Positions 20,040 through 29,574 of a DNA stretch of 64,000 nucleotides are shown here, one piece after another (positions within the stretch are counted from its first letter, which is position 1; each line of letters begins with the position of its first letter). The DNA comes from an uncultured SAR86 cluster bacterium. GTDB taxonomy: Bacteria > Pseudomonadota > Gammaproteobacteria > Magnimaribacterales > Magnimaribacteraceae. The DNA lies in contig CACLEZ010000006.1 of NCBI GenBank assembly GCA_902606175.1, positions 28,316 through 92,315 on the forward strand. The letters run 5' to 3'. A model generated the notes under the pieces. The model saw only the letters and a list, made by a program, of their open reading frames with translations, made no database searches and was not told where the DNA came from. Made by a program: the position numbers and the translations under genes.

Positions 20040-22060
20040 TATGAATATGCCTTCGCTTCTTGATAAAGGAAATTTTGCATATCCCAAGCTCCTGTAGGAC
20101 ATCTCTCAGCGCATAAGCCACAATGAAGACAGACATCTTCATCTTTTACCATGACACGTGAAGTTTGCTCTAATTCTTCAGAAACCAAAATTTGTTGGTT
20201 TAAGTTAATGGCAGGGATTCTTAATTTATTTCTGAGATTTTCTTCGGTGTCATTGTGAACAAAACTTATACAATCTGTAGGGCAAATATCTACGCATGCA
20301 TCACACTCAATACAAAGATCTTCTGAAAAGACGGTCTGAATATCGCAGTTTAAGCAACGCTCTGCTTCTTCAAGGGCTGTGATTTCATCAAATCCCAACT
20401 CAACTTCCATCTTAAGATCTTTTAAAGCATTTTTTTGGTCTGCATGAGGCACTAAAAACCTTTTGGCTTGTGAAATATCATTATTGTAAGACCATTCATG
20501 GACTCCCATTTTCTGACTTATAAGTGTAGTTGTTGGCTCTGGCCTTTCGTACAGATCTGAACTTTTACAGAATTTATCGATTGAGATTGCGGCTTGATGA
20601 CCATGAGCGGCTGCCCAAATTATATTTTCTGGTCCCCATGCGGCATCTCCTCCAAAGAAAATCTTTTCATTTGATGATTGAAAAGTCACCTTATCAACAA
20701 TTGGCATATCCCACTCACCAAATTCTATTCCAATATCCCTTTCAATCCACTCAAACGCATTATCCTGTCCAATTGCAACTAATACATCATCACATTCAAG
20801 AATAATCGGATCATCACCTGTGGGAACAAGACTTCTTTTACCTTTTTCATCAAATACAGCTTCTACTTTTTCAAATTCCATTCCGACTAGCTTCTCGTCT
20901 TTAATTAAGAAGCGTTTTGGTACATGATTATCTAGGATAGGTATTCCTTCTCCGAGAGCGTCTTCTATCTCCCATTCTGAAGCTTTCATTTGGTCGAAAG
21001 GACTTCTTACTGCAACCTTCACTTCTTCAGCACCGAGTCTTATGGCCGTCCTGCAACAATCCATTGCAGTATTTCCACCGCCCAATACTATTACTTTTTT
21101 CCCTACTGATTTAGTATGTTCAAAGGCTATGCTTGTTAGCCAATCTATCCCTATGTGTATATTTCTATGAGCGTCTTCTCTACCTTCGATATTTATATCT
21201 CTACCTTTAGGTGCTCCTGTTCCAACGAAGACTGCATCAAAATCTTTTCCTAAAAAATCTTTCATACTTTTTATTTCAGAATTAAATTCAGTTTTGATAC
21301 CCAAGTTCAAGACTTGATCAACTTCCTCATTTAAAACCTCTTCCGGAAGTCTAAATGAAGGTATATTAGTTCTCATCAAACCCCCAGCTTGAGGATCTCT
21401 TTCGAAGATGGTGCATTGATAACCCATCATTACTAAATCTCTTGCCACTGTTAATGATGCAGGACCACCTCCTATTAAACCAACTTTCTTTCCATTGCCG
21501 GTTTCAGGAGTAGGTATTAGATTCGCAATATCATCTTTATGATCGTAAGTAACTCTTTTGAGCCTACAGATTGCTACCGCTTTTTCATGAGTTCTGGTTC
21601 TCCGGCATGCAGGCTCACAGGGTCTATCGCATGTTCTGCCGAGTATTCCTGGAAATACATTTGACTCCCAATTGAGCATGTACGCTTCATTATAATTTCC
21701 TTGAGAAATTTGTCTTATGTACTCAGGTACAGGTGTATGAGCAGGGCAGGCGTGCTGACATTCTACAACTTTATGATAATACTGGGGATTTGCAGTATCT
21801 GTGGGAGGTACATATTGAGTAACTGCTTGATCAGGTACAGAGAAAAGATCGAGACTCTCTTGGCTTTTCGCTTGATTTATTTTAGCCTTTAGTTGTTCAA
21901 CTACTTGCCATCTTAGTTCTTGAGCTTTGTCTAAATCATGAGTCTGAAGCGACTTTCTCAAATCGTATCCTAATTCCTCTCTTAGAGTTTTAGGTACAGC
22001 TACTTTAACCCACCAAGTGTTGTACCTTTTAAACAAGTACCTTGTGTCTGCGTTACTCAT
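20039..22060 (-). CDS. glutamate-synthase-small-subunit-like NAD(P)H:ferredoxin oxidoreductase with C-terminal 4Fe-4S domains and an N-terminal recombinase-type (DUF6538-like) extension
   Basis: VECQHACPAHTPVPEYIRQI..RTCDRPCEPACRR, GLIGGGPASLTVARDL, VIVLGGGNTAMDCCRTA, CIECDACVDICP and CLHCGLCAERCP; N-terminus TRYLFKRYNTWWVKVAVPKTLREELGYDLRKSLQTHDLDKAQELRWQVVEQLKAKI. Confidence 0.88.
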   Translation of the reverse strand: MSNADTRYLFKRYNTWWVKVAVPKTLREELGYDLRKSLQTHDLDKAQELRWQVVEQLKAKINQAKSQESLDLFSVPDQAVTQYVPPTDTANPQYYHKVVECQHACPAHTPVPEYIRQISQGNYNEAYMLNWESNVFPGILGRTCDRPCEPACRRTRTHEKAVAICRLKRVTYDHKDDIANLIPTPETGNGKKVGLIGGGPASLTVARDLVMMGYQCTIFERDPQAGGLMRTNIPSFRLPEEVLNEEVDQVLNLGIKTEFNSEIKSMKDFLGKDFDAVFVGTGAPKGRDINIEGREDAHRNIHIGIDWLTSIAFEHTKSVGKKVIVLGGGNTAMDCCRTAIRLGAEEVKVAVRSPFDQMKASEWEIEDALGEGIPILDNHVPKRFLIKDEKLVGMEFEKVEAVFDEKGKRSLVPTGDDPIILECDDVLVAIGQDNAFEWIERDIGIEFGEWDMPIVDKVTFQSSNEKIFFGGDAAWGPENIIWAAAHGHQAAISIDKFCKSSDLYERPEPTTTLISQKMGVHEWSYNNDISQAKRFLVPHADQKNALKDLKMEVELGFDEITALEEAERCLNCDIQTVFSEDLCIECDACVDICPTDCISFVHNDTEENLRNKLRIPAINLNQQILVSEELEQTSRVMVKDEDVCLHCGLCAERCPTGAWDMQNFLYQEAKAYS

Positions 22061-22154
22061 GCTTTGATTTTAAATTCATTCCATTTAAATTTGGAATATA
22101 TGGTACATGTATTAACTTTATATACCAATACTTTTTATAAATATTATCTATATG

Positions 22155-22177
22155 TTAATGATAATCATTATCATTAA
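22155..22177. promoter_or_regulatory. putative Fur box (23-bp perfect palindrome)
   Basis: TTAATGATAAT-C-ATTATCATTAA, 11-1-11 perfect inverted repeat, very close to the Fur consensus GATAATGATAATCATTATC. Confidence 0.85.
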
Positions 22178-22178
22178 T

Positions 22179-22190
22179 GGTACATGTACC
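22179..22190. promoter_or_regulatory. 12-bp perfect palindrome GGTACATGTACC, possible operator; related copy at 22102-22113
   Basis: Self-complementary; ATGGTACATGTA occurs identically at 22100-22111 and 22177-22188. Confidence 0.5.
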
Positions 22191-22220
22191 TGTTTTTTTG
22201 TTTTTTTGGATACATAATTC

Positions 22221-22248
22221 TTGACTAATTTACTCGGGAACATATAAT
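22221..22248 (+). promoter_or_regulatory. iscR promoter with overlapping IscR type-1-like site
   Basis: TTGACT (22221-22226) - 16 bp - TATAAT (22243-22248); TTGACTAATTTACTCGGGA resembles IscR autoregulatory sites in gammaproteobacteria. Confidence 0.75.
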
Positions 22249-22255
22249 TCCGGCC

Positions 22256-22708
22256 GTGAACTTAACTACCAAAGGTAAATATGCTGTCACAGCAGCACTT
22301 GATTTAGCAATGCAACAAACAATTGCAGATGGCTTTACAAAGATTTCTGATGTTGCAAAACGTCAAGATATACCTGCTTCTTACCTAGAGCAAATATTTA
22401 GCCGTTTACGAAAGGCCGGTATTTTGCATGCAGCGAGAGGACCTAATGGTGGATTTAAGCTTTCTAAACAAAGAGATGAAGTGATGATAGGTGAGATCAT
22501 AACTGCAGTTGAAAGAAATATGGATGCTACCCAATGTTCTGGTGAGGGTATTTGCAACAGTGGTACCAAGTGTATCGCACATAATTTTTGGATAGACTTT
22601 AATGACAATGTTAATGAATTTTTAATGTCTAGATCTCTAGACGATGTCATTACAAATAGGAGAGGTAGTGTTGAACAAACGGGCCAAGCCCTTATAGCTA
22701 CAGGATAA
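22256..22708 (+). CDS. iscR: Fe-S cluster regulator IscR (Rrf2 family)
   Basis: MNLTTKGKYAVTAALDLA; ligand cysteines CSGEGICNSGTKC; GTG start; upstream of iscS. Confidence 0.95.
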   Translation: MNLTTKGKYAVTAALDLAMQQTIADGFTKISDVAKRQDIPASYLEQIFSRLRKAGILHAARGPNGGFKLSKQRDEVMIGEIITAVERNMDATQCSGEGICNSGTKCIAHNFWIDFNDNVNEFLMSRSLDDVITNRRGSVEQTGQALIATG

Positions 22709-22711
22709 AAT

Positions 22712-23926
22712 ATGCAATTACCTATATACCTAGATTATGCCTCTACTACACCAGCAGACCCTCGAGTGGTCAAGAAGATGCAAGAATGCTTATCTCTCGA
22801 TGGAAATTTCGGAAATCCTGCATCAAGATCGCATGCTTTTGGATGGAAAGCTGAAGAGGCAACTGAAGAGGCGCGACAGCACGTTGCAGATTTGGTTAAT
22901 TGTGATCCCAGAGAGATTGTTTGGACCTCTGGTGCTACAGAATCTGACAATCTAGCTATTAAAGGAGCAGCTAGATTCTACAAGACTAAAGGAAATCACA
23001 TCATAACCTCAAAAATAGAACATAAAGCTGTTCTAGATAGTTGTAGGCAATTGGAAAGAGAAGGCTTTGATATCACTTACCTAGATCCAGACAGTAATGG
23101 AATAATATCACCAGACCTAGTTAAAGAATCATTAACAGATAAAACAATTTTAGTTAGCTTAATGCACATAAATAACGAAATTGGAGTCGTTAATGACATA
23201 AAGGCTATAGGAGAAATAACTAGGGAAGCCGGTATAATATTTCATGTAGATGCTGCACAAAGCACAGGTAAGCTTCCAATTGACCTTTCGGAAATAAAGG
23301 TTGATCTTATGTCTTTCTCAGCGCACAAAACTTATGGACCTAAAGGAATAGGAGCTATGTACGCAAGCAGAAAACCCAGGGTAAGGCTAGAAGCTCAAAT
23401 TCATGGCGGCGGGCATGAAAGAGGCATGAGATCCGGCACTCTGGCTACCCATCAAATTGTCGGCATGGGCGAGGCCTTTAGAATAGCAAAGGTAGACATG
23501 GATGAGGATAATAAGAGAATAGAAAAGCTTAGAAATAAGTTCTGGGGTGCCATTAAAGATATGGAAGAAGTCTATTTAAACGGAGATGAGATATCCAGAG
23601 CCCCTGGTTTCTTAAACGTGAGCTTCAACTATGTAGAGGGTGAATCACTAATAATGGCACTTAAAGATATAGCAGTATCTTCAGGTTCGGCTTGTACTTC
23701 AGCCAGCTTAGAGCCTTCGTATGTTCTCAGAGCTTTAGGGCTAAAAGACGAACTCGCACATAGCTCTATTAGATTTGCTATAGGAAGATTCACTACTGAA
23801 GAAGAAGTAGAATATACAATAGATTTGGTTAGAGATTCGGTGGAAAAATTAAGGACTCTTTCTCCTTTATGGGACATGTATAAAGATGGTGTCGATCTGG
23901 ACACAATTGAATGGGCGGAAGGCTAA
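22712..23926 (+). CDS. iscS: cysteine desulfurase IscS
   Basis: [47 protein letters not shown]. Confidence 0.97.
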   Translation: MQLPIYLDYASTTPADPRVVKKMQECLSLDGNFGNPASRSHAFGWKAEEATEEARQHVADLVNCDPREIVWTSGATESDNLAIKGAARFYKTKGNHIITSKIEHKAVLDSCRQLEREGFDITYLDPDSNGIISPDLVKESLTDKTILVSLMHINNEIGVVNDIKAIGEITREAGIIFHVDAAQSTGKLPIDLSEIKVDLMSFSAHKTYGPKGIGAMYASRKPRVRLEAQIHGGGHERGMRSGTLATHQIVGMGEAFRIAKVDMDEDNKRIEKLRNKFWGAIKDMEEVYLNGDEISRAPGFLNVSFNYVEGESLIMALKDIAVSSGSACTSASLEPSYVLRALGLKDELAHSSIRFAIGRFTTEEEVEYTIDLVRDSVEKLRTLSPLWDMYKDGVDLDTIEWAEG

Positions 23927-23952
23927 TTTAGTAATTATAAATGAGGTAACTT

Positions 23953-24357
23953 ATGGCATATAGCAAGAAAGTAGTTGAGAAGTTTGAAAACACTCTTAAC
24001 GAACCAGAAAAAAACAGTGTTGGAAGATGGGATCCCTCTGATTTGGATATCGGAACAGGTATGGTTGGTGCTCCAGCTTGCGGTGACGTAATGCGACTTC
24101 AAATTAAGTGTAAACCAGAAAAAAACAGTCATGTAATAAGTGATGTCAAGTTCAAGACATATGGCTGCGGCTCGGCGATTGCTTCCTCTAGTGAATTAGT
24201 TGATATGCTAATTGGTAAAACACTTGAAGAAGCCAGAGAAATCAAAAATAAAGATATTGCAAATGCCCTTGATCTTCCTCCAATAAAAATTCACTGCTCT
24301 GTTTTGGCAGAAGATAGTATTCACAAAGCTATCGAGGATTACGAATCAAAGCTCTAA
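23953..24357 (+). CDS. iscU: Fe-S scaffold IscU
   Basis: GMVGAPACGDVMRLQIK, KTYGCGSAIASSS, LPPIKIHCSVLAEDSI. Confidence 0.97.
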   Translation: MAYSKKVVEKFENTLNEPEKNSVGRWDPSDLDIGTGMVGAPACGDVMRLQIKCKPEKNSHVISDVKFKTYGCGSAIASSSELVDMLIGKTLEEAREIKNKDIANALDLPPIKIHCSVLAEDSIHKAIEDYESKL

Positions 24358-24358
24358 G

Positions 24359-24715
24359 ATGTCTTCGGTAAACTCATACACACCAAATGAATTCAGCTTG
24401 TCCGAGACTGCAATTAATCACTTTTCCTCTAACTTGGCAGGGAAAGATTCTAAAGGAATAAGGTTGTCAGTATCAGAATCTACAGGTTGCTCAGGATATA
24501 CTTACCAAATTGATTATGTAGAAAAACAAGAGTCTGATGATTTAGTTTTTAAATTTGAAGATATATCTGTATTTATTGATGCAAATTCTTTCAAATACTT
24601 AAAAGGAACAAAAGTAGACTTCCTAGTTGAAGGTGTCAATGAAGGCATAAAGTTTTTAAATCCAAATGTCAAAGCTATCTGCGGATGTGGCGAAAGCTTT
24701 GAGGTAGATATTTAG
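24359..24715 (+). CDS. iscA: IscA-type Fe-S carrier
   Basis: STGCSGYTYQIDYV ... CGCGESFEV; operon position. Confidence 0.93.
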   Translation: MSSVNSYTPNEFSLSETAINHFSSNLAGKDSKGIRLSVSESTGCSGYTYQIDYVEKQESDDLVFKFEDISVFIDANSFKYLKGTKVDFLVEGVNEGIKFLNPNVKAICGCGESFEVDI

Positions 24716-24721
24716 AGTCTT

Positions 24722-25060
24722 ATGACCAAAATCAAAGTCTTCCCACACGAAGAGCTTTGTCCGGAAGGAGCAGAAATCGAAGCAGAACCTGGCAAGACGC
24801 TTGCCGAAGCATTGCTTGATAATAAAATTAAAATAGAACATGCATGTGAGCTTTCATGTGCCTGCACAACATGTCATGTAATTGTAAGAAATGGATTTGA
24901 AACCCTTTCTGATGCATCTGATGATGAAGAAGATATGCTTGATAAAGCATGGGGTTTAGAGGCGGAGTCAAGGCTAAGTTGCCAAGTAGAGATCTCTGAA
25001 TTTGATTTAGAAATAGAGCTTCCAAAATATACTATCAATATGGTTTCGGAGAATCATTAA
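24722..25060 (+). CDS. fdx: ISC-type 2Fe-2S ferredoxin
   Basis: CELSCACTTCHVIVRNGF ... SRLSCQVEI. Confidence 0.95.
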   Translation: MTKIKVFPHEELCPEGAEIEAEPGKTLAEALLDNKIKIEHACELSCACTTCHVIVRNGFETLSDASDDEEDMLDKAWGLEAESRLSCQVEISEFDLEIELPKYTINMVSENH

Positions 25061-25254
25061 TGCTGTGGACCGATGTAAATGAAATAGCTATTGAACTCGA
25101 GGAAAAGCATCCAGATATCGATCCTACCTATATTTTATTTACGGATTTAAGGAGATTAGTAATGGAACTGGAAGGTTTCATTGATAGCCCGGAAAAGACA
25201 AATGAAAAAATATTAGAGGCTATTCAAATGCTGTGGATTGAAGAGAGAGAATAG
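25060..25254 (+). CDS. iscX: IscX
   Basis: WTDVNEIAIELEEKHPDIDPTYILFTDLRRLVMELEGF. Confidence 0.93.
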   Translation: MLWTDVNEIAIELEEKHPDIDPTYILFTDLRRLVMELEGFIDSPEKTNEKILEAIQMLWIEERE

Positions 25255-25308
25255 CTATTATTTTCTTCGTAAGTATAATGCGTTTCTTTAAAAACTAGGG
25301 GAAATAAG

Positions 25309-25713
25309 ATGGCTTTAGAACGCACTCTTTCGATAATAAAACCAGATGCTGTTGCCAAAGGGCATGTAGAAGAAATCTGTAAGAGACTAGAAGATGCTGG
25401 CCTATCAATCACTGAGAAAAAAAGTATTCATCTGGATGATGCTTTAGCAGAGGGATTTTATATTGAACATAAAGGAAAGCCTTTCTTTGAAGACCTGATT
25501 AAATTCATGACTTCAGGGCCCATTCAGGTTCAAGTTCTAGAAGGCGATAATGCTATTATTAATTATAGAGAAGTCATGGGTAGTACTAATCCTAAAGAAG
25601 CAGCACCTGGAACTCTAAGGGCAGACTTCGCTGAATCAATAGATGCTAATGCAGTTCACGGTTCTGACTCTCCGGAATCTGCAAAAAGGGAAATTGACTA
25701 TTTCTTTGGCTAA
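25309..25713 (+). CDS. ndk: nucleoside diphosphate kinase
   Basis: [38 protein letters not shown]. Confidence 0.97.
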   Translation: MALERTLSIIKPDAVAKGHVEEICKRLEDAGLSITEKKSIHLDDALAEGFYIEHKGKPFFEDLIKFMTSGPIQVQVLEGDNAIINYREVMGSTNPKEAAPGTLRADFAESIDANAVHGSDSPESAKREIDYFFG

Positions 25714-25726
25714 ATGAAATTAAGCT

Positions 25727-26590
25727 GTGACTGATGCTCAAGATATTTCTGTAGGACAGATATTAGCTTCTGCGAGGAAGAAAAAAAGGTTACGTTATAA
25801 AAAACTTTGTTCGGAATTAAATATTGACGAAATTTATCTTGTTGCTCTAGAAGAGGGTAACTTTGATCTCATTCCAGGAGGCGAGGCTTACGTAAAAGGT
25901 TTTCTCAGATCGTATGCTAAAAAGTTAGATTTAAATCCAGATGATGTTATAGATAATTACCTAAGCTCAAGGAAAGGTTCTTTAAAAGCTGCAAAAAAAT
26001 TATCTCCAAAAGATCAAATAAATAGTAATCCTAAAAATCTCTCCAAAATTGGATTTATAGCAACCTTTTCAATAATTTTTCTTTTATTACTAGGAATAAT
26101 ATTTCGAGAATACGAAAGTGATAACCAAGCAGTTACAGATACAATTGAAACCTCTACAACCATTACTTCAAATGATTCTAATGAGACCGATTATGAAAGT
26201 AATCTTCTTGTCTTAACACCCAATGAGAATCAATCTTCAGAATCTAATGGAGACCTAATTAAAGATATAAGTAATGATCTTGACTCTCAAGTAAGTGCAT
26301 TACACTCAGAAGAAACTCCTTTAAACAGAATTCATATAAAGGTTTATGGAGATTGCTGGCTTGAAGTTTTTAATGAGAATAAAAGAGTGATTTACAAGCT
26401 ATCTAAGGAAGGAGAAGAATTTACATTTAATGAATCAAAAGTAAAAATTATTGCTGGAAATTTTAAGAATGTTGAAGTCTCTTTTAATGATAAAATAGTA
26501 AATCTAGAAGATTATGCCAATATCAATCAAGTAAGTTGTATTGTATTACCTTCAGGGGATTGTAGTGATTTCAGAACAGCAGATAATTAG
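25727..26590 (+). CDS. rodZ: RodZ-like cytoskeletal protein
   Basis: N-terminal HTH ([37 protein letters not shown]...[21 protein letters not shown]), one TM, C-terminal DUF4115-like domain. Confidence 0.88.
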   Translation: MTDAQDISVGQILASARKKKRLRYKKLCSELNIDEIYLVALEEGNFDLIPGGEAYVKGFLRSYAKKLDLNPDDVIDNYLSSRKGSLKAAKKLSPKDQINSNPKNLSKIGFIATFSIIFLLLLGIIFREYESDNQAVTDTIETSTTITSNDSNETDYESNLLVLTPNENQSSESNGDLIKDISNDLDSQVSALHSEETPLNRIHIKVYGDCWLEVFNENKRVIYKLSKEGEEFTFNESKVKIIAGNFKNVEVSFNDKIVNLEDYANINQVSCIVLPSGDCSDFRTADN

Positions 26591-27677
26591 AAAGCAAACA
26601 AGAAAGATATACGTCGGTAATGTTCCTGTTGGCGGTGATTCACCTATTTCAGTTCAAAGTATGACAAATACTCTAACTGCTGATTCAGTCTCTACAATCA
26701 GGCAAATCCAACAATTACATGAAGCAGGTGCGGATATTGTAAGAGTATCGGTTCCTGATCAAGAAGCAGCTGACTCTTTTCATGTCATCAAAAGTAAGTC
26801 ACCGGTTCCGTTAGTTGCTGATATTCATTTTGATTACACAATGGCTCTTGAAGCGATTAAAGGAGGAGCCGACTGTATAAGGATTAATCCAGGTAACATT
26901 GGAAAAGAAGAAAAAATAAAAGAAGTAATATCCGCAGCTAAAGATACTAATACTCCTATACGAGTTGGCATAAATGCTGGCTCTCTAGAGAGGAAATTAC
27001 AAATAAAGTATGGTGAACCCAACTCAGATGCCTTGGTAGAATCAGCCTTAAATCATATAAATATATTAAAAAGATTAAACTTCGAAGATTTTAAATTAAG
27101 CATCAAAGCTTCAGATGTTCAAATGACCATTGAGAGTTATAGAAAAATTTCAGAATTGATTGATCAGCCGCTTCATTTAGGAATTACTGAAGCAGGTGGT
27201 TTCAGATCTGGTACTGTCAAATCTGCAATGGGTCTGGGCTCTTTATTGATGGATGGCATAGGGGATACTATCAGGATATCGTTGGCCTCAGATCCGGTCG
27301 ATGAAATCAAAGTAGGTTGGGATATCTTGAGAGGCTTGAAAATAAGGTCTAGAGGTATAAATTTCATTGCTTGTCCAAGTTGTTCTCGAATGAACTTTGA
27401 CGTGATTGGAACAATGAATCAACTTGAGTCGAGACTGGAAGATATTAAGGAAAATATTGATGTGGCTGTTATAGGTTGCTATGTAAATGGTCCTGGAGAA
27501 TCAAAACATACTGATATAGGGGTTACTGGTGGATCTCCAAAAAATCTCATTTACATAGACGGCAAACCAGATCATAAGGTAGAAAGCGCTGACCTCGCGG
27601 ACCATCTTGAGAAAATGATTCGAGAAAAGGTTAAAGAAAAATCTAAAATCGAAGAGAACTTAATAGCAAAAACATAA
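26565..27677 (+). CDS. ispG: 4-hydroxy-3-methylbut-2-enyl-diphosphate synthase (start uncertain; ORF open from 26541)
   Basis: [49 protein letters not shown]. Confidence 0.95.
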   Translation: MISEQQIIRKQTRKIYVGNVPVGGDSPISVQSMTNTLTADSVSTIRQIQQLHEAGADIVRVSVPDQEAADSFHVIKSKSPVPLVADIHFDYTMALEAIKGGADCIRINPGNIGKEEKIKEVISAAKDTNTPIRVGINAGSLERKLQIKYGEPNSDALVESALNHINILKRLNFEDFKLSIKASDVQMTIESYRKISELIDQPLHLGITEAGGFRSGTVKSAMGLGSLLMDGIGDTIRISLASDPVDEIKVGWDILRGLKIRSRGINFIACPSCSRMNFDVIGTMNQLESRLEDIKENIDVAVIGCYVNGPGESKHTDIGVTGGSPKNLIYIDGKPDHKVESADLADHLEKMIREKVKEKSKIEENLIAKT

Positions 27678-28945
27678 TGTCTAAAATACAAACCCTGAGA
27701 GGTATGAATGACATCCACCCTAAACAAGTCAAGGAGTGGTCTTATGTCGAAGAGGTTATTAAGTCCGTGGTTGAATCTTATGGATATGAAGAAATCAGAT
27801 TTCCAGTTGTTGAAAAAACAGAATTATATACAAGGTCAAACGAAGCTGCAGACATCGTCACCAAAGAAATGTACACCTTCAATGACAAAAGTGGAGAAAG
27901 CATTTCATTAAGACCAGAAGGAACTGCAGGATGTGTTAGAGCGGCTATTGATAATGATTTATTAAGAACTGATAAACCAAGACTTTGGTATTCGGGGCCA
28001 ATGTTTAGATATGAACGTCCTCAAAAAGGGAGGTCAAGGCAGTTTCATCAATTTAGTGCAGAAGCGTTTGGATTGAGCTCTCCGGAAATAGATGCTGAGC
28101 TCATTATGATGTCCGCTCGATTATGGAAAGAGCTTGGAATATTCGAAGACTTAAGACTGGAAATTAATAACTTAGGAGACGAAAAAACAAGAAAATCTTA
28201 TTCAAAAGCGCTTGTAGACTTCCTGAAAAAATTTAATTCAGATCTTGATGAAGAAGCCAAAAGAAAGTTAACTGAAAATCCATTGAGAATACTAGATTCT
28301 AAATCAACAGCAATTCAAGAAATACTGAAAGATGGCCCCTTAATTGAAGATTTTATCAATCAAGACTCAAAAAATTATCAAGCAAATTTATTGGATATTT
28401 TAGATGAAATGGGTATTGGCTATTTAGTAAATCCAAGACTAGTTAGAGGGTTAGATTATTATAATCAGACTGTATTTGAGTGGAAAACTGATCTTTTGGG
28501 ATCCCAAGATACTATATTAGGTGGGGGCAGGTACGATAACTTAGTACAAGAGTTAGGTGGGAAACCATGCCCAGCTATTGGATTTTCAATTGGACTGGAG
28601 CGTTTAATTTTATTACTTAATCAGGAAGATAAGATAAAACTAGAAACGAATTTAGATATTTACTTCATCTGTTTTTCTGAAAGTACAGCTCAAGAAGCTA
28701 TAATATATGCAGAGAAATTGAAAGATGAGATTCCATCTCTAAGCATCAAAACTAACTTAGGTCTTGAAAGTGCGGGTTCGCAATTTAAGAAGGCTGATAA
28801 ATCGGGAGCTAAAATAGCTTTAGTTATAGGCGAAGAAGAATTAAAAGATAAAAAAATAACTTTTAAAGATCTTAGATCAAAATCAGATCAAGAAACTCTA
28901 ACTTTTGAAGATTTAGTTGAAAAAATAAACAAAATAAAGAATTAA
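27677..28945 (+). CDS. hisS: histidyl-tRNA synthetase
   Basis: LRGMNDIHPKQ, LRPEGTAGCVRA, RPQKGRSRQFHQF, GLDYYNQTVFEW, PAIGFSIGLERL. Confidence 0.97.
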   Translation: MSKIQTLRGMNDIHPKQVKEWSYVEEVIKSVVESYGYEEIRFPVVEKTELYTRSNEAADIVTKEMYTFNDKSGESISLRPEGTAGCVRAAIDNDLLRTDKPRLWYSGPMFRYERPQKGRSRQFHQFSAEAFGLSSPEIDAELIMMSARLWKELGIFEDLRLEINNLGDEKTRKSYSKALVDFLKKFNSDLDEEAKRKLTENPLRILDSKSTAIQEILKDGPLIEDFINQDSKNYQANLLDILDEMGIGYLVNPRLVRGLDYYNQTVFEWKTDLLGSQDTILGGGRYDNLVQELGGKPCPAIGFSIGLERLILLLNQEDKIKLETNLDIYFICFSESTAQEAIIYAEKLKDEIPSLSIKTNLGLESAGSQFKKADKSGAKIALVIGEEELKDKKITFKDLRSKSDQETLTFEDLVEKINKIKN

Positions 28946-28947
28946 TC

Positions 28948-29574
28948 ATGTCAAATTTTTTTTCGGCCTCGCAAGAAGAACAACAAGAAATAATCCTATC
29001 TTTTTGGGAGAAATTTAAATATTTAATAATTTTCGCTCTAGTTTCTGTTGTTGCTATTATTGCTGGTAGAGATTATTTTATTTCTTCCTCTAACGAGAGA
29101 GACTTCACAACTGCATCGTTATATCAAAGCTATCTAGAATCTGATGATATGGAAATGGGAACACAGATTTTGAATTCCTATCCCGATTCTATTTACTCTG
29201 ATTTTGTAAGATTAAATGAAGCCAAAAGAAGTTTTGAAAATAAAGAATCTAATGAAGCCATAGATTTACTAAAAATTGTCATAGAGAAGAATTCTGGAGA
29301 TCAATTTAATCCTCTTCAAGTAGCAGCAAAAACAAGGTTGGCAAAAATTTACTTAAATGATGCAGATTATGACCAAGTAATCTCCTTATTTGAAAGTAGT
29401 GATGAACTAACTTCGACTATGTATGAACTTAAAGGCGATGCTGAAAAAAAATTAGGGCTGTCATCAGAAGCACGCATGAGTTACATGCTAGCGCTGCAAA
29501 CTAATACTAATCAAGCTTCAAAAGCTTTGATCAATATGAAAATATCAGACTTAGAAGGTGAAACTTTTGAATAA
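28948..29574 (+). CDS. yfgM: YfgM-like TPR membrane protein
   Basis: N-terminal TM, TPR-like region, hisS-yfgM-bamB synteny. Confidence 0.85.
   Translation: MSNFFSASQEEQQEIILSFWEKFKYLIIFALVSVVAIIAGRDYFISSSNERDFTTASLYQSYLESDDMEMGTQILNSYPDSIYSDFVRLNEAKRSFENKESNEAIDLLKIVIEKNSGDQFNPLQVAAKTRLAKIYLNDADYDQVISLFESSDELTSTMYELKGDAEKKLGLSSEARMSYMLALQTNTNQASKALINMKISDLEGETFE

Noticed and set aside
18222-20102. Longer korA ORF beginning MSYRSLGYAKF at 20102
   Set aside because: The extra N-terminus lies inside the upstream oxidoreductase gene; ATG at 20039 overlaps its stop (TAATG) and matches family N-termini.
21866-22060. Possible integrase remnant or mobile element at the 5' end of the oxidoreductase gene
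   Set aside because: Only the N-terminal segment is recombinase-like; no catalytic domain, att-like repeats or tRNA target nearby. Reported as a domain fusion instead.
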